Position numbers and translations under genes: made by a program. Shown here one piece after another: positions 33,733-41,590 of a DNA stretch of 64,000 bases (positions are counted from its first letter, which is position 1; each line of letters begins with the position of its first letter). The notes below the pieces were generated by a model. It was not told where the DNA came from and did no database searches. It saw only the letters and a list, made by a program, of their open reading frames with translations. The DNA is from Caldicoprobacter guelmensis (lineage in GTDB: Bacteria > Bacillota > Clostridia > Caldicoprobacterales > Caldicoprobacteraceae). Where the stretch lies: assembly GCF_016908415.1 (NCBI RefSeq), contig NZ_JAFBDW010000006.1, forward strand, positions 65,084 through 129,083, written 5' to 3'.

Positions 33733-35268
33733 TTGAAGCATGAAGTGGTGTTGATACTAGATTTTGGAGGGCAGTACAGCCAGCTTATTGCCAGACGGGT
33801 AAGGGAAGCCGGCGTATACTGTGAGATATTGCCTTTTAATGCTTCAATTGATAGGATAAAAAACTTGAGCCCCAAAGGAATTATATTCACGGGAGGACCT
33901 GCGTCGGTTACCGAGCCGGGAGCGCCTTTCTGCCACCCTGAGGTGTTTGATTTGGGTTTACCTGTGCTGGGAATATGCTACGGCATGCAGCTCATGAGCG
34001 TCATGCTGGGCGGGGAGGTTGCAAGAGCCGAGCAGAGGGAGTACGGCAAAACCGAGGTTATGCTTGATCCTTCCAGCCAGCTCTTTTACGGTATAGAGGA
34101 GGAGACCACAAGCTGGATGAGCCATACCTATTACGTGAGCAAGCTTCCCGAGGGCTTTAGAGTCACAGCAAGGTCAGCCAACTGTCCTGTGGCAGCTATG
34201 GAAAATACAGACAAAAAGCTTTACGCCGTGCAGTTCCACCCCGAAGTTGAGCACACGGTTAAGGGAAAGGAAATTTTGAAAAATTTTTTGTTCAGGATAT
34301 GCGGATGTGCGGGCGACTGGAAGATCTCATCCTTCATTGAGGATGCCGTTGAGGATATACGCCGGAAGGTGGGAGATGCTTCGGTGCTGTGCGCCCTGTC
34401 GGGCGGCGTGGATTCGTCGGTGGCGGCACTGCTGGTGCATAAAGCCGTAGGGGACAGGCTTACCTGCATATTCGTCGACCACGGGCTTTTGAGAAAGAAT
34501 GAGGCCGACCAGGTTGAGAATGTCTTCAAGAAGAGGTTCAATATGAATTTCATAAGGGTGGATGCAGCCGACAGATTTTTGTCCAGGCTGGCAGGCGTTG
34601 TTGACCCTGAAAAGAAGAGAAAGATTATAGGGGAGGAGTTCATAAGGGTTTTTGAGGAAGAGGCGAAAAAGCTTGGGAAGATTGATTATCTGGTACAGGG
34701 TACCATATACCCTGATGTGATAGAGAGCGGTACCGGGAATGCGGCGGTGATCAAGAGCCATCACAACGTCGGCGGATTGCCGGTAGACATAGATTTCAAA
34801 GGGATTGTCGAACCGCTGCGAAGCCTTTTCAAGGATGAGGTAAGGAATGTGGGAAGGGAACTGGGCCTTCCAGAAGAGATAGTTTCAAGGCAGCCTTTCC
34901 CGGGCCCAGGCCTGGCGGTAAGGGTAATAGGCGAGGTGACGAGGGAAAAGCTTGAAATCCTCAGAGAAGCTGACCATATATTCCGTGAGGAAATCGAAAA
35001 GGCCGGGCTGGCCAAAAACATAAGCCAGTATTTTGCAGTGCTTACCGATATGAAGACGGTGGGCGTTATGGGGGATGACAGGACATACGACTACGTTGTT
35101 GCCCTGAGGGCGGTAGTGACCACCGATTTCATGACGGCACAGTGGGCAAAAATACCATATGAGGTGCTGGAAAGGGTGTCCACCCGGATTGTAAATGAGG
35201 TAAAGCACGTAAACAGGGTGGTTTACGATATCACCACAAAACCCCCTGCCACAATCGAGTGGGAATAG
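33733..35268 (+). CDS. guaA: GMP synthase (glutamine-hydrolysing)
   Basis: GuaA aminates XMP to GMP. The 511-residue length is standard. The N-terminal glutaminase, residues 1-190, starts VLILDFGGQYSQLIARRVRE with Cys82 in GICYGMQLM and His-x-Glu in QFHPEVEHT. The ATP pyrophosphatase follows, with the P-loop SGGVDSSVAALLV near residue 225, and the C-terminal dimerisation domain has GPGLAVRVIGE and ends TKPPATIEWE, the family terminus. The start is a TTG with AAAGGGG upstream; the only close ATG (33740) is out of frame. A strong terminator follows. Confidence 0.97.
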   Translation: MKHEVVLILDFGGQYSQLIARRVREAGVYCEILPFNASIDRIKNLSPKGIIFTGGPASVTEPGAPFCHPEVFDLGLPVLGICYGMQLMSVMLGGEVARAEQREYGKTEVMLDPSSQLFYGIEEETTSWMSHTYYVSKLPEGFRVTARSANCPVAAMENTDKKLYAVQFHPEVEHTVKGKEILKNFLFRICGCAGDWKISSFIEDAVEDIRRKVGDASVLCALSGGVDSSVAALLVHKAVGDRLTCIFVDHGLLRKNEADQVENVFKKRFNMNFIRVDAADRFLSRLAGVVDPEKKRKIIGEEFIRVFEEEAKKLGKIDYLVQGTIYPDVIESGTGNAAVIKSHHNVGGLPVDIDFKGIVEPLRSLFKDEVRNVGRELGLPEEIVSRQPFPGPGLAVRVIGEVTREKLEILREADHIFREEIEKAGLAKNISQYFAVLTDMKTVGVMGDDRTYDYVVALRAVVTTDFMTAQWAKIPYEVLERVSTRIVNEVKHVNRVVYDITTKPPATIEWE

Positions 35269-35282
35269 AAACTTGGAGTAGA

Positions 35283-35330
35283 AAAAACCCCCGTAAGCCT
35301 TGGTGTGAAAGGCTTTCGGGGGTTGTATTT
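35283..35330 (+). terminator. guaA terminator, copy 1 of a duplicated 48-bp element
   Basis: AACCCCCGtAAGCCTT pairs with AAGGCTTtCGGGGGTT around a GGTGTGA loop, then GTATTT. The whole 48-bp unit recurs at 36091-36138 with two differences, on the other side of the toxin-antitoxin pair. Confidence 0.92.
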
Positions 35331-35428
35331 ATAATTTTTATGTTATCTAACTCTTAAAGAAGATTGCTGTTTTAGTGTTAATAAAAACATGGTTGAAGGT
35401 TTTTTGTAAAACAAGTACAATTGATTTA

Positions 35429-35464
35429 TTGATTGTTTAGCATAATTATGATAAAATTATGATA
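35429..35464 (+). promoter_or_regulatory. Toxin-antitoxin promoter with direct repeats
   Basis: TTGATT (35429-35434) and TAAAAT (35452-35457) are 17 bases apart. AATTATGATA occurs twice at 35444-35453 and 35455-35464, with an 11-base period across the -10. Antitoxins commonly repress their own promoter through such repeats. Confidence 0.5.
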
Positions 35465-35487
35465 AACGAATAGAGAGGTGAGAGTAT

Positions 35488-35775
35488 ATGCCGCATATCA
35501 GACCAGTTTCTGACCTGAGAAACAAGTTTGCTGAAATATCCAGAATTGTCCATGAAACTGGCGAGCCGGTATTTTTGACTAAGAATGGGTATGGCGATAT
35601 GGTCGTGATGAGCATGGAAGCTTATGAAAAAAAATTGTTTGAAAGCGAAATCTACTTTAAACTAAAGGAAGCAGAGCTGGAAGCTAAGTCTAATGATAAA
35701 CGTTTTTCCCATGAAGAAGTATTTAATGGATTGAGGGCAAGACTTAAGGATAAGGTGGAATCTGATAATGTATGA
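35488..35775 (+). CDS. Phd/YefM-family antitoxin
   Basis: The 95-residue protein opens MPHIRPVSDLRNKFAEISR, the Phd/YefM DNA-binding start, then VFLTKNGYGDMVVMSMEAYEK, the strand and helix typical of the family. The charged C-terminal third would wrap and neutralise the toxin. AGAGAGGTGAG precedes the ATG. It overlaps the toxin gene by eight bases, the normal arrangement for a type II module, and would bind the repeats in its own promoter. Homology of this pair is clear at family level only. Confidence 0.9.
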   Translation: MPHIRPVSDLRNKFAEISRIVHETGEPVFLTKNGYGDMVVMSMEAYEKKLFESEIYFKLKEAELEAKSNDKRFSHEEVFNGLRARLKDKVESDNV

Positions 35776-36073
35776 AATTAGATATCTGCCTTTGGCAAGT
35801 AAGGATTTGGCTGATATTATAACTTATATTGTAGATGAGTTGAAATCACCGAAAGCAGCAATGGATTTAATTAACGCGTTGGATGATGCAATATCAAGGC
35901 TTGCACAGTTTCCATATTCATGTAGGGTGTATAAGACTGAAAAACCCCTTGAAAATGAATATAGGGTGTTGCCTGTGAAAAACTATTTGGTATTCTATGT
36001 AGTCAAAGAACAGGTTGTTGAAATTCACAGAGTGGTATATGCTAAAATGGATATAAACAAGCTTATAAAATGA
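35768..36073 (+). CDS. RelE/ParE-family toxin
   Basis: The 101-residue protein has the RelE/ParE superfamily pattern YEIRYLPLASKDLADIITYI at the N-terminus, SPKAAMDLINALDDAISRLAQFP-like helices, and the final strands EYRVLPVKNYLVFYVV and VEIHRVVYAKMDI. RelE members are ribosome-dependent mRNA endonucleases and ParE members poison gyrase; the sequence alone does not separate them with confidence. It is translationally coupled to the antitoxin at 35488-35775. Both genes lie between two copies of a 48-bp terminator, suggesting acquisition as a cassette. Confidence 0.9.
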   Translation: MYEIRYLPLASKDLADIITYIVDELKSPKAAMDLINALDDAISRLAQFPYSCRVYKTEKPLENEYRVLPVKNYLVFYVVKEQVVEIHRVVYAKMDINKLIK

Positions 36074-36090
36074 TACGACAATAGGTAAAG

Positions 36091-36138
36091 AAAAACCCCC
36101 GTAAGCCTTGGTGTGAAAGACTTTCGGGGGTTATATTT
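36091..36138 (+). terminator. Toxin terminator, copy 2 of the duplicated element
   Basis: 46 of 48 bases match the guaA terminator. One difference (GGCT to GACT) puts a mismatch in the stem, so copy 1 is probably the original. It is followed by TATATTTTT. Confidence 0.88.
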
Positions 36139-36167
36139 TTAGGTATGCTCTATTTGATGCTTACAAA

Positions 36168-36731
36168 TCAAGCAATTCTAGGTTTGCAGAGAATCTCGCA
36201 TATCCTGAAGTCCTTAATTTTTCTTGCAAAAGCCGGTCTGACCACAAGAGCGGTGTCGCATCCTTCGCTGGTTCCAGCGATAGAGATTACTTCGGAACCC
36301 GGCTGAATAAGGCCGGCTTCCAGAGCCATGATAGATATTTCAACTGCTACTTTTGTTCCCTGTGAAAACATGCGCAGAGTATTGGCAATGACGCTTCCTG
36401 GGGTATTTTCTCCGTAAAAACCTTCCGCTACACCATCGGCCAGGCCGTGAAGGCCGGTTAATACCTTAACACCTGCTTTTTCTATCTTGCTTCTTTGCTC
36501 AGCTGTCATTGACCACCCTAGATCTTGAAAGCTGTTGGATATGCTTACGGCTATAACTTCAATGCCTGTGCCTTGAAAGACTTTGGCTGCTTCAAGGGCT
36601 GTATAGCCATGGGAAGAAGCTACCAGTACTTTCTTGATCCCCAGCTCCAGGGCTCTTTTTTTGGCAATTTCAAGGGTGGCTAAGGTATTTTTTCTTCCAG
36701 GCTCCTCAAAATATGTAATGGTACTTTCCAT
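36168..36731 (-). CDS. Pyruvate kinase alpha/beta (C-terminal)-like protein
   Basis: The 187-residue protein resembles the C-terminal alpha/beta domain of pyruvate kinase as a free-standing protein (COG1751 type). It starts MESTITYFEEPGRKNTLATLE, followed by VLVASSHGYTALEAA, AVSISNSFQDLG, and ends with VISIAGTSEGCDTALVVRP, where the free-standing family is conserved. In pyruvate kinase this domain holds the allosteric site; the role of the separate protein is unknown. It does not contain the catalytic barrel. A GGGGG-type site precedes the ATG at 36731. Confidence 0.87.
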   Translation of the reverse strand: MESTITYFEEPGRKNTLATLEIAKKRALELGIKKVLVASSHGYTALEAAKVFQGTGIEVIAVSISNSFQDLGWSMTAEQRSKIEKAGVKVLTGLHGLADGVAEGFYGENTPGSVIANTLRMFSQGTKVAVEISIMALEAGLIQPGSEVISIAGTSEGCDTALVVRPAFARKIKDFRICEILCKPRIA

Positions 36732-37111
36732 AGAACACGCCCCCTTGTTTTTATTTTGATGAAAATCGTTCAGCTAATAAAATTATAACATATATGAGTT
36801 GTTTTTGGTAACCGAATAGTAAGCAGAGTTATTTATTTTTCTAACACAAGATCATTTTAGCGGATTGAAAGCGTTATACTGATTTTCGTAAGGATTAGCG
36901 TACACATGCGAGATATTTGTATGGTACAATAATGGTACCATAGTCAATAACTGTTTGGTGGGTGTTGCAAATGGTAGGAATCATTAAGATTTCCAACGAA
37001 TTTGAACAGGGTAATTAAACGCTTATCTACCAGATACTCAAATTTTTTGCTATTACATGAAAAATACTGCTATTCCTGTTCGTATATATCAGTGAAGGGA
37101 GTGGAGTACAG
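36732..37111. other. 380-base gap with no clear gene
   Basis: The stretch is A/T-rich. ATGGTAC / ATGGTACCAT direct and inverted elements lie near 36934-36953. A 15-codon frame beginning ATG 36971 (after GGTGGGTG) ends at once and is not convincing. Promoters for the divergent genes on either side presumably lie here. Confidence 0.4.
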
Positions 37112-37315
37112 GTGAACCAACCGGGAGAACTGAATGAGTTTATCCGGACTGCTATAGAGAAATATTCTAAAACAGTGGCCAAAACTGCCTTTGCCTATTT
37201 GAAAAATACTGTAGATGCAGAGGATGTAACCCAGGATGTATTTTTAACGCTTATGCAAAAAGCACCCAATTTCTTACGAAAGTGTCTGTTAGGGTTGTCT
37301 TTGTATAAACATTAA
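37112..37315 (+). pseudogene. Truncated ECF sigma factor remnant
   Basis: The 67-codon frame covers only sigma-70 region 2: FIRTAIEKYSKTVAKTAFAYL and NTVDAEDVTQDVFLTLMQK, the core-binding helices of ECF sigma factors. After MQKAPNF, where an intact protein would continue into the -10 recognition part, the frame drifts into LRKCLLGLSLYKH and stops. Neither other frame restores region 4 in the next 200 bases. An ECF sigma factor is normally about 160-190 residues, so this is a decayed gene. It starts with GTG after a GGAG site. Confidence 0.7.
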
Positions 37316-37470
37316 ATTAAAATAAATTAAGGGTTGGAAATAAAAAATACTCTCAAAAAAGTAGCTGGGCGCATAAACACAACGATTGATTTGATTGATT
37401 TTGTAGGACAACCTTCCAGAAGAATTGGGGGTAAAGTCGCTAGAACAAACCTGCAAACCAGTCAAATGAA

Positions 37471-37491
37471 GTTCTCGAATTTTTCGAGAAC
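37471..37491 (+). promoter_or_regulatory. Palindrome upstream of arsC
   Basis: GTTCTCGAA-TTT-TTCGAGAAC is a perfect 9-bp inverted repeat ending 33 bases before the arsC start. It may be a repressor site or an mRNA hairpin; the A/T-poor ends and three-base loop favour neither clearly. Confidence 0.45.
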
Positions 37492-37524
37492 GACATAAAA
37501 TAAGGAGAGGAGTATGCAGTAAAC

Positions 37525-37926
37525 ATGAAAAAGAGAGTGGCGTTTGTGTGCGTGCATAATTCCTGCCGGTCTCAAATGGCAGAGGCCTGGGCAAAGAAAT
37601 TAGGGAGCGATGTCCTGGAGGCTTATTCAGCCGGGACTGAGGAGTATCCCGAGGTTAAGCCTTTGGCTGTTAAGGTCATGGAAGAAGCGGGGGTGGACAT
37701 GACGGGGCATCATCCCAAGCTGCTAAGCGACATCCCTGCACAAGTGGATATATTGATAACCATGGGATGCGGTGTGGAGTGTCCCTATGTTCCCTGTAAG
37801 CACAGAGAGGATTGGGGCATAGAAGACCCATCAGGTGGTCCCATAGAGGACTACAGAAAGGCAAGGGATATCATCAGGCAAAAGGTTGAGGAACTGATAG
37901 ACAGGGTAAAGAGAGGTGAGTTGTGA
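37525..37926 (+). CDS. arsC: Thioredoxin-coupled arsenate reductase ArsC
   Basis: This enzyme reduces arsenate to arsenite in the cytoplasm. The 133-residue product is of the low-molecular-weight phosphatase class. The phosphate loop is CVHNSCR (Cys9 to Arg15), and the resolving Cys lie in TMGCGVECPYVPC at residues 82, 86 and 91; the typical enzyme uses the first Cys and two of these in a thiol relay to thioredoxin. WGIEDPSGGPIEDYR is the conserved general-acid loop. AAGGAGAGGAG precedes the ATG. It is monocistronic with its own terminator, and separate from the arsR-containing group 260 bases further on. Confidence 0.95.
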   Translation: MKKRVAFVCVHNSCRSQMAEAWAKKLGSDVLEAYSAGTEEYPEVKPLAVKVMEEAGVDMTGHHPKLLSDIPAQVDILITMGCGVECPYVPCKHREDWGIEDPSGGPIEDYRKARDIIRQKVEELIDRVKRGEL

Positions 37927-37940
37927 AATTAGGGATTCAG

Positions 37941-37967
37941 AGCCCGGTAGGTTGCAACCGGGCTTTT
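37941..37967 (+). terminator. arsC terminator
   Basis: AGCCCGGT-AGGTTGCA-ACCGGGCT, an 8-bp perfect stem, is followed by TTTT AATATT. It begins 15 bases after the stop codon. Confidence 0.88.
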
Positions 37968-38112
37968 AATATTGATTCAGGTGTAAAGTTAAAATATTTC
38001 TGTTAAAGATAAGCAAAAATAATAGCAATCCTAAAATTGGATGGGAAGTATTACTAATTCTGGTAAGCATTTTATAAATTAAGTTTGCGGGGCAAAATAA
38101 CAATTTTTATGA

Positions 38113-38166
38113 TTGACAAATGTAAAAAATAGCAATATTATTATTAGTAAATTAGAAAATTCTAAT
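38113..38166 (+). promoter_or_regulatory. arsR promoter with palindromic operator
   Basis: TTGACA (38113-38118), 17 bases, TATTAT (38136-38141). ATTAGAA-AA-TTCTAAT, a perfect 7-2-7 palindrome, lies at 38151-38166 over the expected start site, the usual placement of ArsR/SmtB operators. AGTAATT repeats nearby are weak. Confidence 0.7.
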
Positions 38167-38189
38167 ATTCTAAAGAAGGTGTATTGTGG

Positions 38190-38540
38190 ATGGCACATAT
38201 GAGCGATAAATTGGTGGCTGGCGTGTTTAAGGCCCTCGCTCATCCCATAAGGCTGCAAATTATCAATCTGTTGAGAGCGGGACCGCTGTGCGTTTGCGAG
38301 ATTTTGCCCAATATTGATTCTGAACAGTCAAACGCTTCACAACACCTGGCGGTTTTAAGGAGTCAAGGTATTGTGGAAAGCGAGCGAGAAGGGACCAAGG
38401 TGGTTTACAGGCTCAAGAGTCCTGAGGTGTTGCAGGTAATTGAATTAGCAGAAAAGATGATTTTAAGGCAGATTGAGGAAACAAAAATATTATTGGAGGA
38501 GAAGGGGGAGCTCAAATGTCAAAGACGTGGTATCCGGTGA
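38190..38540 (+). CDS. arsR: ArsR/SmtB-family metalloid-responsive repressor
   Basis: The 116-residue protein has the ArsR winged helix: FKALAHPIRLQIINLLRAG, with the metal-binding LCVCEIL (Cys34 and Cys36) in the recognition-helix region, then SQHLAVLRSQGIVESEREG and the wing TKVVYRL. The Cys pair is the classic ELCVC-type sensor of As(III) or Sb(III), sometimes Cd/Pb. ATG 38190 lies nine bases after AAGGTG; TTG 38184 and ATG 38199 are alternatives. It overlaps the ferredoxin-like gene by 25 bases and would repress its own promoter. Confidence 0.9.
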   Translation: MAHMSDKLVAGVFKALAHPIRLQIINLLRAGPLCVCEILPNIDSEQSNASQHLAVLRSQGIVESEREGTKVVYRLKSPEVLQVIELAEKMILRQIEETKILLEEKGELKCQRRGIR

Positions 38541-38761
38541 TAAATTATGAGGAATGCATCGAATGCGGTGCCTGCCTTGAAAAATGCAAACACGGCGTGT
38601 TCAAGCGCGATGGCAATAGGCCTGTGGTGGTCTACCCTGAAGGATGCGTAGAAGGCTGCAAGGGATGCGGTAACCTGTGTCCAGTGGGAGCAATAGCCTA
38701 TGTAGGGGATGCCGGCGAGGATGGTGGAAGCTGCAATTGTGGGTGCAGTTGTTGCGGCTGA
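38516..38761 (+). CDS. [4Fe-4S] ferredoxin-like protein with Cys-rich tail
   Basis: The 81-residue protein carries two ferredoxin-type clusters: CIECGACLEKC and later CVEGCKGCGNLCP, and a tail SCNCGCSCCG that could hold metal. The domain is typical of small electron carriers, and such proteins are commonly encoded next to ArsR and ArsP-type permeases in anaerobes. It may donate electrons to metalloid or metal reduction, or bind the ion; neither has been shown. ATG 38516 follows GGGGGAG and overlaps arsR, so it is translated with it. Confidence 0.83.
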   Translation: MSKTWYPVINYEECIECGACLEKCKHGVFKRDGNRPVVVYPEGCVEGCKGCGNLCPVGAIAYVGDAGEDGGSCNCGCSCCG

Positions 38762-38887
38762 GATGTGATACAATGGGGATTAATTAAAGTTACAAACAGT
38801 GTTATTTAAGCAGCATTATTATGTTATAAGGTGAGCTATGAGTGTGGTTTGTGAGTAAACCATATTATCGGTGGTACTTATATGGGA

Positions 38888-38902
38888 GTCTGATTATCAG
38901 AC
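38888..38902 (+). promoter_or_regulatory. Second 7-1-7 palindrome, before the ArsP-type gene
   Basis: GTCTGAT-T-ATCAGAC is a perfect inverted repeat with one central base, 67 bases before the permease start. The geometry equals that upstream of cbiM, but the half-site differs, so another regulator is likely. A GGTTT/AAACC hairpin lies at about 38847-38862. Confidence 0.4.
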
Positions 38903-38969
38903 ATTAATTTCAAGGGAATAACTGTGAAAATTAAAGCTTGTAAGTATGAGCATTAAGGAGATGTAGATC

Positions 38970-40142
38970 ATGAAGGAATGGAAAAAGTTTGCATTGATAG
39001 TAGGAGTATTCCTTGCTGCCTATTATATACCTTTTTCTCATCCTAGAGTGAGTTCGGCTATACTTGAGGCTTTTTACATGCTCCAGGAATATGCAAGGGA
39101 ACATGTGCTCTTCTGCCTGGTACCGGCGCTGTTTATCGCCGGAGCAATTTCAAATTTTATATCCCAGGCAGCTGTCATTAAATATTTTGGCGGTCAAGCC
39201 AAAAAATGGGTATCATATGCTGTGGCATCGGTTTCGGGCACCATTCTTGCCGTGTGTTCTTGTACCGTTCTCCCGCTGTTTGCGGGGATATACAAGAAGG
39301 GTGCTGGTATTGGCCCGGCTATTGCATTCCTTTACTCAGGACCTGCCATCAATATACTGGCTATCATTCTAACGGCACGCGTTTTGGGATGGGAGCTTGG
39401 CGTTGCAAGGGCCGTAGGTGCTGTGCTTTTTTCTATAATAATAGGCCTTATTATGGCGGCTATATACCGCAGGGAAGATGAGGCTCGCACCAAAAGCTCT
39501 ATGGCACAGTTTGTGGAAGAAGCCGAGGGGCGCAGTCCGCTGCAGAGCATTATATACTTTGCCAGCCTTGTATTCATATTGATCTTTGCTGCGTGGGGTA
39601 AGCCGACTCAGGATGTGGGATTTTTCATGGCGGTTTACAAAGTAAAATGGTATTTGACTGCGTTTTTCCTCGTCGTTTTAGGTTATACCCTGATCAAATG
39701 GTTTAATCGGGATGAAAGGATTTCGTGGGTTGAGGCCACCTGGAGCTTTGCAAAACAGATTCTGCCGCTGCTGTTTGGAGGGGTTTTGGTTGCGGGCTTC
39801 CTTATGGGAAGGCCCAATATCGATGCGGGGATCATTCCTTCCAAATATATCTCGGCTGTAGTTGGAGGTAATTCCCTGTTGGCAAATCTTGTAGCCTCAG
39901 TGGTTGGGGCATTCATGTACTTTGCCACCCTCACCGAAGTGCCTATATTACAGGGGTTACTGGGTTCGGGCATGGGGAAAGGCCCGGCTCTGGCGCTTCT
40001 GCTGGCTGGCCCAGCGCTCAGCCTTCCCAGCATGCTGGTCATAAGGAGCGTGCTGGGGACAAAGAAGACTATTGTATATGTGTCTCTGGTAATCATATTC
40101 GCTACCATAACCGGCATGATATTTGGTTTTATAGTTGGATAA
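38970..40142 (+). CDS. ArsP/DUF318-type permease
   Basis: The 390-residue membrane protein has about ten hydrophobic segments and belongs to the DUF318 permeases. The first half has SGTILAVCSCTVLPLFAGIYKKG, where the Cys-x-Cys pair is the conserved motif, then GAGIGPAIAFLYSGPAINI. The second half has a similar block: ATLTEVPILQGLLGSGMGKGPALALLLAGPALS. ArsP members export trivalent organoarsenicals; other relatives handle other metals. Association with arsC, arsR and the CPKC protein at 40435 supports metalloid transport. AAGGAGATG precedes the ATG. Confidence 0.86.
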   Translation: MKEWKKFALIVGVFLAAYYIPFSHPRVSSAILEAFYMLQEYAREHVLFCLVPALFIAGAISNFISQAAVIKYFGGQAKKWVSYAVASVSGTILAVCSCTVLPLFAGIYKKGAGIGPAIAFLYSGPAINILAIILTARVLGWELGVARAVGAVLFSIIIGLIMAAIYRREDEARTKSSMAQFVEEAEGRSPLQSIIYFASLVFILIFAAWGKPTQDVGFFMAVYKVKWYLTAFFLVVLGYTLIKWFNRDERISWVEATWSFAKQILPLLFGGVLVAGFLMGRPNIDAGIIPSKYISAVVGGNSLLANLVASVVGAFMYFATLTEVPILQGLLGSGMGKGPALALLLAGPALSLPSMLVIRSVLGTKKTIVYVSLVIIFATITGMIFGFIVG

Positions 40143-40434
40143 AACTTGTAAGTTGATATATTTTATTTACAGGTGACATAATGTAGTTGTTAAGTGGTGG
40201 GTCTGAAGCTTTGATAGTCAATCGGCATATTATGACTAGATGTTTTCGAAAAGTGTTTGGGAAGTAAAGAGTCGGTATACGATAATTTAAAAGGGAGAAT
40301 TTACGCAACATTGAAGAATGAAGCTTGAAGGGAATTTATGTTTGGGCTTAAAAGTTGACCTCTAAGATAAGCAAAAAATTATGGCTTTGAACTTTTCTAA
40401 AATGTAATATGACCTAATGGGGAGGTTGAAGTAT

Positions 40435-40674
40435 GTGGATATAAAGATTCTGGGGATAGGATGCCCCAAATGCAAGATGCTTGAGAAAAACGCCCGTGAA
40501 GCTGTGAGCGAACTGGGGATTGACGCTACTATTGAAAAGGTCACAGAAATCGATAAGATTATGGAGTACAATATAATGATGACTCCAGGATTGGTGATCA
40601 ACGGTAAAGTAAAGGCATTTGGTAGGGTACCCGGCAAGGAGGAGATAAAGAAGCTCATACAGGATGAGATGTAG
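40435..40674 (+). CDS. Small thioredoxin-like protein (CPKC active site)
   Basis: The 79-residue protein is a minimal thioredoxin fold of the TM0996/MTH895 type: DIKILGIGCPKCKMLEKN with the C-x-x-C near residue 9, EKVTEIDKIMEYNIMMTPGLVIN, where the cis-Pro lies in MTPGLV, and a C-terminal helix. Such proteins sit beside DUF318 permeases and ArsR proteins and probably keep the permease thiols reduced. GTG 40435 is chosen because GGGAGG lies at 40419-40425; the longer frame beginning ATG 40417 would put that site inside the gene. Confidence 0.87.
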   Translation: MDIKILGIGCPKCKMLEKNAREAVSELGIDATIEKVTEIDKIMEYNIMMTPGLVINGKVKAFGRVPGKEEIKKLIQDEM

Positions 40675-40717
40675 TGCTTTATAGTCAGTTTGATTGCGAT
40701 AATGGGGAGGATTTACC

Positions 40718-41566
40718 GTGTTTAAGCTATTCTTTGCCGGTAAAGATGACCCGTTGCTTCTACAAAACGGCCCTTACAGGCCATTTACCGCTTCACACAT
40801 TGCTGCAGTGACATTTCTGTTCATCCTCGTATTTATAGCTGTTCGTAATGTGAGACAGAAGAATGAATATCGTTTGCGGTTTCTGTGGACTGTAAGGGCT
40901 TATGTCTTTCTTGTGTTTCTCAATGTTTTGAGATTTGTTTGGGATGTTTATGCAGGGGTTTTTGACATAAAGGAAGATTTGCCCCTTCAGCTTTGTGGCA
41001 TACAGATGTTTGCCATCCCCCTGGCGCTTTTACTGCAACGCAACGAGGGCCAACCGCTTGACCATTCTGATGCATCCAGCTTTGCTGAAACTTCAAGGTG
41101 GATCTGGAAGATGGGAGAATATATGTGTGAATTCGTGTATGCATACGGTACAGTGGGCTTTGTGCTTGCTCTTATACTTCCGCTTCCCACGCTTCGCGAA
41201 TACCCGGTATTTCATTTTAGAAGCATTCAAAGCCTGCTTTATCACGCGGCTTTGGGGTTTGTAGCCCTCATGCTCCCTTATTTGAATTATCAACCAAATA
41301 TTGAAAACGTGAAAAAGGCATATTCTGTTCTCATGATATGTGCTGTCTTTACAGGTATAGTCAATGCGCTCATAGGAAGCAATTATTTATACACGTCCTA
41401 TCTTCCCATTGATTTTGAGCTGTTGCCATGGCCAACGTATCTGCCCTTTTTGTTCGCATTTGCTTTGTTTGTGGGGCGCCTGCCGTATTATGCACATGGA
41501 TTATTGCAAAAGAAGGTGTTTGACGATATGGCCCAAGAATTGCGAGCTGGTAAATCTTCGTTTTAG
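40718..41566 (+). CDS. YwaF/TIGR02206-family membrane protein
   Basis: The 282-residue protein has six or seven membrane segments and the YwaF motif DLPLQLCGIQMFAIPLALLL near residue 88-107, followed later by NYLYTSYLPIDFELL with its GSNY(L/M)Y-type block, both typical of this conserved Bacillus/Clostridium membrane family. Function is unknown. The start is GTG 40718, with GGGGAGG seven bases upstream, and the gene follows the thioredoxin-like gene by 43 bases; they may share a transcript. The N-terminal FFAGKDDPLL segment resembles that of other members. Confidence 0.85.
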   Translation: MFKLFFAGKDDPLLLQNGPYRPFTASHIAAVTFLFILVFIAVRNVRQKNEYRLRFLWTVRAYVFLVFLNVLRFVWDVYAGVFDIKEDLPLQLCGIQMFAIPLALLLQRNEGQPLDHSDASSFAETSRWIWKMGEYMCEFVYAYGTVGFVLALILPLPTLREYPVFHFRSIQSLLYHAALGFVALMLPYLNYQPNIENVKKAYSVLMICAVFTGIVNALIGSNYLYTSYLPIDFELLPWPTYLPFLFAFALFVGRLPYYAHGLLQKKVFDDMAQELRAGKSSF

Positions 41567-41590
41567 GCAAAAAAATTTTTAAAATTTGAT

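Noticed and set aside
37936..38189. Insertion-sequence ends around the ars genes
   Set aside because: No transposase frame and no terminal inverted repeats; the visible hairpins are a terminator and an ArsR operator.
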